Part shown: positions 59,086 through 64,000 of the stretch, in pieces
Numbering within the stretch: position 1 is the first letter of the stretch
Layout of the letters: each line of letters starts with the position of its first letter
Assembly: GCA_035456105.1 (NCBI GenBank)
Contig: DATIDV010000027.1
Span: 8,062 to 72,061 of the forward strand
Length of the DNA stretch: 64,000 nucleotides
From: Viridibacterium sp035456105
GTDB taxonomy: Bacteria; Pseudomonadota; Gammaproteobacteria; Burkholderiales; Rhodocyclaceae
Direction of reading: 5' to 3'
Notes under the pieces: generated by a model
The model's input: the letters and a program-made list of their open reading frames with translations, nothing else
What the model was told of the DNA's origin: nothing
Database searches by the model: none
Position numbers and translations under genes: made by a program

Positions 59086-59961
59086 TTGAAATCCAGATTG
59101 ACCGTGTATGCACGGAACGTTTTGTGCGCAACGATCACCGTCTTTGCGTTGGCAGCGAATGCCGCGCCGGAGGCGCTCGCGACTGTGAATGGCAAGCCCA
59201 TCTCCAAAGTGATGCTTGACGTTCTGGTTGCGGATCAAGGCTTGCAGGGCAAGCCGCAGGAGGCCGAGTTCCGCACCTATGTGAAGGGCCAGCTGATCCA
59301 GCGCGAGGTCATGGCGCAGCAGGCACAGGCGCTGAAGCTCGACAAGGTCCCCGCTTATCAGGCGCAGCTGCGCGAGATGCTGGAGGCCGTGCAGAAGCAG
59401 TTCGACAAGGCGCCCAAAGAGCAAATCGACGCGCGCATCGCATTCAACACGCAGGGCTTGCTGGCACAGCTCTTTGTCAATGATTTCGAAAAGAAGCATG
59501 CACTCACCGACGCTGCGCTGCGTGCCGAGTACAAGCACATTGCGGACACCAAACGCGGTACCGAATACAGAGTGCGACACATCCAGCTCGATTCGGAAGC
59601 TGACGCGAAGGCTGTGATCAGCAAGCTTGCCGGCGGTACGAAGTTCGACAAGCTGGCTGCCGAGTCGAAGGATCTCGGAAGCAGGGACGAGGGCGGAGAA
59701 CTTGGCTGGATCAAGGTCGACGGCAAGACCGATGGTTTTCCAGCGCCATTCGCTGACGCCGTGCGCAAGTTGTCTGCCGGCGCTTACACAAGCGAGCCGG
59801 TGAAGACCGACGCGGGCTATCACGTGATTCTCGTCGAAGGCGTGCGTGAGCTGCCGGTGGGAAGTTACGAGTCCTACAAGGCCGAAATCACCGATCGCCT
59901 CAAACAGGAATCACTGGGCAAGGAAATCCAGTCGCTGATGAAGAAGGCGAAGATCAGCTGA
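59086..59961 (+). CDS. Parvulin-type peptidylprolyl isomerase, secreted
   Basis: 291 residues. Signal peptide cleaving near ANAAPEA (about residue 27), SurA_N-like helices, and a parvulin domain with VRHIQLDSEADAK, GGELGWIKVDGK and DAGYHVILVEGV. Paralogue of the 33461-34300 protein, with the same size, layout and KKAKIS end. GGAGACAAC precedes the start, and a clear terminator follows, so it is monocistronic. Confidence 0.9.
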   Translation: MKSRLTVYARNVLCATITVFALAANAAPEALATVNGKPISKVMLDVLVADQGLQGKPQEAEFRTYVKGQLIQREVMAQQAQALKLDKVPAYQAQLREMLEAVQKQFDKAPKEQIDARIAFNTQGLLAQLFVNDFEKKHALTDAALRAEYKHIADTKRGTEYRVRHIQLDSEADAKAVISKLAGGTKFDKLAAESKDLGSRDEGGELGWIKVDGKTDGFPAPFADAVRKLSAGAYTSEPVKTDAGYHVILVEGVRELPVGSYESYKAEITDRLKQESLGKEIQSLMKKAKIS

Positions 59962-59981
59962 AGCAGGTTTCAAATATTGAG

Positions 59982-60018
59982 AAATGGCGCGCCAAGGGAG
60001 CCGGGCGCGTCATTTTTT
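59982..60018 (+). terminator. Rho-independent terminator of the second parvulin gene
   Basis: Stem AAATGGCGCGCC (59982-59993) pairs with GGCGCGTCATTT (60004-60015) with one G-T wobble, then TTT. It starts 20 bp after the stop and marks the end of core genome before the accessory region. Confidence 0.82.
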
Positions 60019-60089
60019 TGGGTGTGCCTCGGGGGCCTGTAGTGTCTACTGGCGGAGAGTCGCTGAGGTACGGCGTCAATTAGCGCCGC

Positions 60090-60144
60090 GCATTGCGCCG
60101 GATTTCCAGGCAGATGTAAGAGCGTAAAACACCCGGCGCAATGC
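60090..60144. repeat. Inverted repeat, 12-bp perfect arms
   Basis: GCATTGCGCCGG (60090-60101) and CCGGCGCAATGC (60133-60144) are exact reverse complements around a 31-bp loop. No T tract follows, so it is not a standard terminator. Confidence 0.55.
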
Positions 60145-60304
60145 CCTTTGGTTATTACGCTTTGCATTCTTAAGCCCGCGGCTTGGTGGCAGAGCTGGTG
60201 AGTCGAGAGCGTCATCCAATACGAAATTCACGGCGTCTCGTCTGTCCGTACCATTGGCATGCGTAGATGGACAGTCGCGGCTTGTGATTCAATCCAATCA
60301 AATA

Positions 60305-60377
60305 TTTAACGAAGATATTTCGTGTCCATACTATTGACCGTTGGCGGCCAAACGGGTCCGTCTACTACAAGTTGGGT
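60305..60377 (+). other. Weak attC-like remnant before cassette 1
   Basis: ATTTAAC at 60305-60311 fits the R'' consensus RYYYAAC, and GTTGGGT at 60371-60377 fits R' GTTRRRY. A bulged hairpin GACCGTTGG/CCAAACGGGTC lies between. The outer L boxes do not pair well, so only the right-hand core site, which is the likely start of cassette 1, is supported. Confidence 0.3.
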
Positions 60378-60387
60378 CCCATAGAGC

Positions 60388-60816
60388 ATGCGTCTCTGGT
60401 CATTGCACCCCAAGTATCTGGATCCACAGGGCTTGGTTGCACTATGGCGCGAAACTCTTCTGGCTCAGGCAGTCCTGCATGGAGAAACGCGCGGTTATCG
60501 CAACCACCCACAACTGGATCGTTTTAAGGGCCACGCCGCTCCGCTAGCGGCCATCTCGCTGTACTTGAAGGCCATTCATGCCGAGGCAGAGAGGCGAGGC
60601 TATTCTTTTGATAAAAGCAAAATCAAACCCTCCCGAAAGACAGTTACCCTTACTGTCACATCCGGCCAGGTGGCGTATGAATGGGCACACCTCCAGGCTA
60701 AGTTGAAGGAGCGCAACCCAGTGCTTTATCAAAAGTGGCAAGCTACGGAAGTACCAGAAGTCCATCCGCTGTTTAAAGAGCAAGTGGGTGAAATTGAATC
60801 GTGGGAGCGTCAGTGA
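60388..60816 (+). CDS. Pyrimidine-dimer DNA glycosylase (Pyr_excise, DenV-related), integron cassette gene
   Basis: 142 residues beginning MRLWSLHPKYLDPQGLVALW, the N-terminal signature of the bacterial Pyr_excise family related to T4 endonuclease V; further matches are GYRNHPQLDRF and a GQVAYEWAHLQAKL helix. It should cleave the N-glycosidic bond at UV-induced cyclobutane dimers. The ATG lies 11 bp after the core site GTTGGGT and its stop is 7 bp before the attC R'' box, the compact layout of an integron cassette with no promoter of its own. Confidence 0.8.
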   Translation: MRLWSLHPKYLDPQGLVALWRETLLAQAVLHGETRGYRNHPQLDRFKGHAAPLAAISLYLKAIHAEAERRGYSFDKSKIKPSRKTVTLTVTSGQVAYEWAHLQAKLKERNPVLYQKWQATEVPEVHPLFKEQVGEIESWERQ

Positions 60817-60823
60817 CGCTGGC

Positions 60824-60882
60824 GCCCAACAAGTCGTTCAAGGTGGACGACTAACGCCGCCACCTTGACTCCAACGTTAGCC
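60824..60882 (+). other. Integron attC recombination site (59 bp)
   Basis: R'' GCCCAAC (60824), spacer, L'' GTTCAAGGTGG; then L' CCACCTTGAC and R' GTTAGCC (60876). CAAGGTGG and CCACCTTG pair perfectly around a 13-base loop, and the TCGTTCAAG word is the one found in classical aadA-type attC sites. The recombination point lies between G and TT of GTTAGCC. Confidence 0.85.
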
Positions 60883-60887
60883 ATACC

Positions 60888-61373
60888 ATGTACACCTGCA
60901 TCGATTGCGGAAAGACGCATGACAAGCTGCCGCAGTTTTTCATGTGGCGTCTGCCCGAAACACCGGATGGAAAAACCATAGCCATCGTTGAAGAGCAAAA
61001 ATCTTTGGGCCGCACTGAAGACGGTCTTTGTTTTGTCCGTTGCGAGGTCGAACTGGCGGTTCATGGACACAGCGAAACGGTGCTGGGCTTTATCTGTTGG
61101 GTTGAAGTCGAGCCAGAGGTCTACGAGGAGATCGTTCAGTACCGCGCCAATGAGAAAGCAAGACCACCGTTCTCGCACCTTGTGGAGGGATGGCTCTCAA
61201 ACTCCGTTCACGGGGTTCGCAATTCATATGGCACAAGGGTGGGGTTTGAAGTAGTTGCCGATGATCCCACGCCATACATCAGGTGGGCTTCTGCCCGTAG
61301 TTCACTTGGTCGGCGCATGAAGATTGGGGCGACGCCAAGGTTCTGGCATAAAGTCGCTGCACAATGGTCGTGA
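60888..61373 (+). CDS. DUF2199 domain protein, integron cassette gene
   Basis: 161 residues. Starts MYTCIDCGKTHDKLPQFF, the DUF2199 pattern with a Cys-x2-Cys that may bind zinc. Function unknown. ATG lies six bases after the core GTTAGCC, and the stop is 7 bp before GGCTAAC, so the gene fills one cassette. No promoter visible. Confidence 0.82.
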   Translation: MYTCIDCGKTHDKLPQFFMWRLPETPDGKTIAIVEEQKSLGRTEDGLCFVRCEVELAVHGHSETVLGFICWVEVEPEVYEEIVQYRANEKARPPFSHLVEGWLSNSVHGVRNSYGTRVGFEVVADDPTPYIRWASARSSLGRRMKIGATPRFWHKVAAQWS

Positions 61374-61380
61374 AGTCTCG

Positions 61381-61440
61381 GGCTAACCCGGCAATCAATG
61401 GGATCTCCTTGTCGGGAGCCCCCTTGTTTCTACATTGGGC
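61381..61440 (+). other. Divergent attC site ending cassette 2 (60 bp)
   Basis: R'' GGCTAAC at 61381-61387 is the exact reverse complement of GTTAGCC, the 5' core site of this same cassette, as the integron model requires. Inside, TCAATGGGATCTCC pairs imperfectly with GGGAGCCCCCTTG around a TTGTC loop. The R' end is ATTGGGC (61434-61440), with A in place of the usual G, so activity is uncertain. Confidence 0.5.
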
Positions 61441-61490
61441 CCAACCGTGCGAGTAGTTACGATATCCGCTGCACAGAGTAAGGATGAAAA

Positions 61491-62141
61491 GTGAACCTTA
61501 GAAATGTTCTCTTTGTTATGGCTGGGGTGACTACGATCCCTGGTTGCACTTACCTGCACTCATCAAGCACGCCCAAAGGCGTGGATGTTTCTCCTCTTTT
61601 CTCTATCAAGATTGAAAATTTCAATCACTTCCCTGAAGTCGAAAGAAATATTGCTGGCATTACTGGCGGATTCGGATATCAAAAATCACCAGGCGCAACC
61701 GCCATGGTCTTCAGCAGCCCAAAGATTGTTTCGAAAACCTACGATGTATTTAGACACATCGAGCTTTGGCAGAGTCAGACATCAGACGGCGCTTCGGCCA
61801 AATACCTTTCTTACAAAACGCTGTTTACAGATAAGTCTGACGACTGGCGGCTCTACAAAGAAGACGGTGTGGCTCACAACAAGTACTTTATCTCTTACAA
61901 GACAGCTCGATGGGATTCCAATCACGGCATCCCAACACATGTTTATTCTTATCCAGAAATAATCGTCGGGATGGTCAAACAAAATTTGTTTATTGTTATT
62001 TCGTATACTGGCTATCGAGACGGTCTGGATTATGTGCACGATATAAATGAAGATATCGTCTATGTGCGCGACCTCCTGCAAACCTCAATTTTCCCGATCA
62101 ACGCTCAATCAGAAGCCGTGCCGAATCCTTCTGGCCGCTAA
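61491..62141 (+). CDS. Hypothetical protein, possible lipoprotein (accessory)
   Basis: 216 residues, start GTG with AAGGATG upstream (the nearby ATG frame stops at once). N-terminal hydrophobic MNLRNVLFVMAGVTTIPGC ends in a possible lipobox (IPGC, with an atypical proline). No domain recognised; the middle is rich in Tyr, Ser and Lys. Visibly more AT-rich than core genes here. Lies 50 bp after the divergent attC and could be a third cassette or an unrelated acquisition. Confidence 0.6.
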   Translation: MNLRNVLFVMAGVTTIPGCTYLHSSSTPKGVDVSPLFSIKIENFNHFPEVERNIAGITGGFGYQKSPGATAMVFSSPKIVSKTYDVFRHIELWQSQTSDGASAKYLSYKTLFTDKSDDWRLYKEDGVAHNKYFISYKTARWDSNHGIPTHVYSYPEIIVGMVKQNLFIVISYTGYRDGLDYVHDINEDIVYVRDLLQTSIFPINAQSEAVPNPSGR

Positions 62142-62236
62142 AATACGAACGACGAATCACGCGAAAATATCAAGCCAGACAGTCAGGAATTGCCTAATCC
62201 GACTTTGAGGGACTTCCCGTCAACCCCTGATTGTTG

Positions 62237-62262
62237 AACCGGCCGCGAGGCCGGTTTTGATT
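62237..62262 (+). terminator. Rho-independent terminator
   Basis: AACCGGCC-GCGA-GGCCGGTT at 62237-62256, perfect 8-bp stem with a GCGA tetraloop, followed by TTGATT. It closes the accessory gene at 61491-62141. Confidence 0.75.
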
Positions 62263-62327
62263 TGTGCTCAGGTGAAGTCGAACTGCGTGTTTATATATGA
62301 ATTCTTCATGCTGCTTGCAGCAAGTAG

Positions 62328-62354
62328 CCCGGATGCAGCGAAGCGGAATCCGGG
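62328..62354. repeat. REP-like palindromic motif
   Basis: CCCGGAT at 62328-62334 and ATCCGGG at 62348-62354 around GCAGCGAAGCGGA. The AGCCCGGATG-n-AGCG-n-AGCG-n-AATCCGGG word is a widely scattered short repeat in proteobacteria. Only one copy here. Confidence 0.6.
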
Positions 62355-62602
62355 GATATCCACTGGGTAAAGGAAAAGGCAGGTGGTCTGCGGATGCAGT
62401 ATTGAGGTGGCCACGCTCGCCCGCGCGTACTGACGCAATTCACTCAGACATTGTCCGAGAACTGGTCCAAGCATGACGGGTAAGCACGACGTCGTCATGT
62501 CGGGTCTGCAAGCACAGCGTGCGAACGCTGCACAGGAAGTACGGTAGGCGGTGCAGGCTGAGACCGAATCCGCGTGCACAACGGGAGCTCGGTCGAAGCC
62601 TG

Positions 62603-62905
62603 CTACGGCTGCAGCCCCTCGTAGCCTTCGATGATGACAAGGTCAAAGGTGGAGACCGCTTCGCGCAGCTTGATGGCTGCCTGGTAGCCGGGGGACTTCC
62701 AGCATTCCAGTGCTGCTTCGTAGCTTGGAAATTCGAGTACGACATTGCGTGAGCGGCTTGTCCCCTCGGGGTTTTCGAAGCGGCCGCCACGAGCCAGGAA
62801 GCGCGCGCCGTATTGCCGGAACGGGGCCGCGTTTGCCGCCATATAGAGCTTGTACTGTTCGGGATCCGAGACGTCTGCACGTACGATCCAGTAACCCTTG
62901 GCCAT
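62603..62905 (-). CDS. DUF1330 family protein
   Basis: 100 residues, ferredoxin-like (alpha/beta barrel) fold of the DUF1330/dabb type: KGYWIVRADVSDPEQY at the N-terminus, GARFLARGGRFENPEG, and LVIIEGYEG at the end. Start is marked by AAGGAGA. Function unknown. Its promoter side faces the insertion sequence. Confidence 0.88.
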   Translation of the reverse strand: MAKGYWIVRADVSDPEQYKLYMAANAAPFRQYGARFLARGGRFENPEGTSRSRNVVLEFPSYEAALECWKSPGYQAAIKLREAVSTFDLVIIEGYEGLQP

Positions 62906-62946
62906 GAGAGTCTCCTTCGCTGATCAGTGAGTAGGGTAATGAAATG

Positions 62947-63021
62947 GACGCCCCCTACCTGCGACGGCATCGAAGTGCCAAAGTGGAGTTGTCGAGAAAC
63001 CACTAAACAGAAGGGGGCGTC
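62947..63021 (+). promoter_or_regulatory. Inverted repeat enclosing the transposase Shine-Dalgarno
   Basis: GACGCCCCCT (62947-62956) and AGGGGGCGTC (63012-63021) are perfect reverse complements. The right arm contains the AGGGGG ribosome site and ends at the base before the ATG at 63022. In RNA transcribed from outside, the hairpin would hide the site and limit transposase translation. Confidence 0.55.
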
Positions 63022-64000
63022 ATGGAAGAGCTTAAGGTAGTCGGGCTGGATCTGGCAAAGAGCGTATTTCAGGTGCATGGCATGAACGATGAAGGTCGTA
63101 AGCGCTGCGGCAAGAAATTGGGGCGATCAGAAGTTGTGGCGTACTTCGCCAGGCTGCCACCCACGCTTGTCGGGATGGAGGCGTGTGGAGGTGCCCATCA
63201 CTGGGCCAGAACACTGTCGGGCCTGGGTCACCAGGTAAAGTTGATGGCGCCACAGCACGTGAAGCCGTTCGTACAAGGCAACAAGACTGACGCACGTGAT
63301 GCGGCGGCGATTGCCGAAGCGGCGACGCGGCAATCTGTTCCCCGAGTTGCTGTGCGCAGCGTTGAAGGCCAGCAGATGCAAGCGCTGCATCGCGTGCGCG
63401 ATCTATGGATGAAACAACGCATCGCATTGAGCAATCAGATTCGCGGCTTGCTCTGCGAGTTTGGCGAGGTCATTCCCCTGGGCTTCAAGCGGCTCAAGCA
63501 AGACATCGCCGCGTGGCAAGCGCGTGCTGGTGTAGAACTCGTGACGCTCAAAGAACTGATTGTGCAATTGATGCACGTGCTACAGGAGCTTGAAGAGCGC
63601 ATCCGTGTGCTGGAGGTGCGTATTCGTCAGCAGCACAAAGGCAATGCAGCGAGTCGTCTGATCGAAAGCATCCCCGGCGTAGGACTCTTGAGCGCGACGG
63701 CGGTTGTCGCCAGCTTCGGTCGATGCGAGAGTTTTGAGAGCGCTCGCAAATTCTCCTGCTGCCTGGGGCTGACGCCACGCGAACATAGCAGTGGCGGTAA
63801 GCAGATGTTGCTGGGCATCACCAAGCGCGGAAACGGATACGTGCGAAAGCTACTCATCCACGGCGCCCGAGCGGTTCTCAAAGTGCGGATGAACAACGCT
63901 GCATACGCAGAGGACTGGGTGGTGAAGCTTGCCAAGCGACGCGGACACAACATTGCAGCGGTCGCCTTGGCGGCCAAGAACGCACGACGGATCTGGGCGA
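63022..64000 (+). CDS. IS110-family transposase (partial, 3' end beyond window)
   Basis: Open through the window end, at least 326 residues. DEDD catalytic residues of the RuvC-like domain: D10 (VGLDLAKS), E53 (GMEACGG), D90 and D93 (KTDARDA). The C-terminal Tnp domain is present with IPGVGLLSATAVVASFG and the serine segment SSGGKQMLLGITKRGNGYV. MEACGG and SSGGK are typical of the IS1111 group. It works with a structured guide RNA to choose its target. Confidence 0.92.
   Translation, partial: MEELKVVGLDLAKSVFQVHGMNDEGRKRCGKKLGRSEVVAYFARLPPTLVGMEACGGAHHWARTLSGLGHQVKLMAPQHVKPFVQGNKTDARDAAAIAEAATRQSVPRVAVRSVEGQQMQALHRVRDLWMKQRIALSNQIRGLLCEFGEVIPLGFKRLKQDIAAWQARAGVELVTLKELIVQLMHVLQELEERIRVLEVRIRQQHKGNAASRLIESIPGVGLLSATAVVASFGRCESFESARKFSCCLGLTPREHSSGGKQMLLGITKRGNGYVRKLLIHGARAVLKVRMNNAAYAEDWVVKLAKRRGHNIAAVALAAKNARRIWA

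Larger units (their letters stand above)
60019..60387. other. Gene-free stretch before the cassette region
   Basis: About 370 bp with no convincing ORF. It holds a perfect 12-bp inverted repeat at 60090-60144 and, near its end, an ATTTAAC/GTTGGGT pair at 60305-60377 that may be an attC remnant. Base composition becomes more AT-rich from about 60200. No integron integrase is encoded here. Confidence 0.45.
62142..62602. other. Gene-free accessory spacer
   Basis: 460 bp without a supported gene. Contains a terminator (62237-62262) and a REP-type motif (62328-62354). Minus-strand openings here overlap the DUF1330 gene in another frame and are not called. Confidence 0.5.
62947..64000 (+). mobile_element. 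IS110-family (IS1111 group) insertion sequence, 3' part outside window
   Basis: Transposase gene plus a short non-coding left end that carries the repeat at 62947-63021. The left boundary is not certain; it lies between the DUF1330 start (62905) and 62947. In the IS1111 group the guide (bridge) RNA is encoded in the right end, which is beyond the window. No terminal inverted repeats or target duplication are expected for this family. Confidence 0.8.

Noticed and set aside
62440..63078. 212-codon minus-strand frame through the DUF1330 gene and the IS left end
   Set aside because: Conflicts with two clear genes and starts inside the transposase.

Overview
The window looks like a chromosome segment of a GC-rich betaproteobacterium, most likely near the Rhodocyclales. 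The case rests on gene order and sequence style: tig-clpP-clpX-lon-hupB-tRNA-Val-ppiD with fabI nearby, a Pseudomonas-like flagellar order flhB-flhA-flhF-flhG-fliA-motC, and betaproteobacterial EnvZ/OmpR, LplT, PPK2 and TsaB-RimI-UDG4 neighbourhoods. No 16S gene is present, so genus is not assigned. About 94% of the window is ordinary core genome.

Layout. 1-5836: tightly coupled surface-glycan operon (three GT4 glycosyltransferases, a Wzx-like flippase, a WecA-like initiating transferase). 5837-5977: a short palindromic element. 5980-9063: DUF3144 protein, purB, murI, MAPEG protein. 9361-10107: PP2C phosphatase. 10375-18517: flagellar export and regulation (small protein, flhB, flhA, flhF, degenerate flhG, fliA, orphan motC). 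18572-23402 (minus strand): prkA-yeaH-spoVR stress operon. 23866-32426: proteostasis block (tig, clpP, clpX, lon, hupB, tRNA-Val, ppiD) with clear heat-shock promoters before clpP and lon. 32527-37445 (minus): fabI, parvulin, bolA, yciB, envZ, ompR. 37695-47811: secreted Arg/Glu-rich protein, polysaccharide deacetylase, tsaB-rimI-udg, lplT, LysR regulator, alr, radA, tpiA, dnaQ-like exonuclease. 47839-59961: HD-GYP-like protein, parE, membrane protein, hexapeptide acetyltransferase, SulP transporter, ppk2, MarR regulator with divergent aminotransferase, M48 peptidase, second parvulin.

59962-64000 is accessory. It holds a small cluster of integron-type gene cassettes without an integrase: a pyrimidine-dimer glycosylase and a DUF2199 gene, separated by a textbook 59-bp attC site. 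The second cassette is followed by a 60-bp divergent attC whose R'' box is the exact complement of that cassette's own 5' box. Next come an AT-rich possible lipoprotein gene, a DUF1330 gene and the 5' part of an IS110-family (IS1111-group) insertion sequence running off the window. Its ribosome binding site lies inside a perfect inverted repeat.

Regulatory signals readable from sequence: two RpoH promoters (clpP, lon), one strong sigma70 promoter (hupB), two sigma28-like promoters (before the PP2C gene and before the small gene upstream of flhB), a tandem OmpR-like site in the ompR promoter region, and paired MarR-type palindromes.
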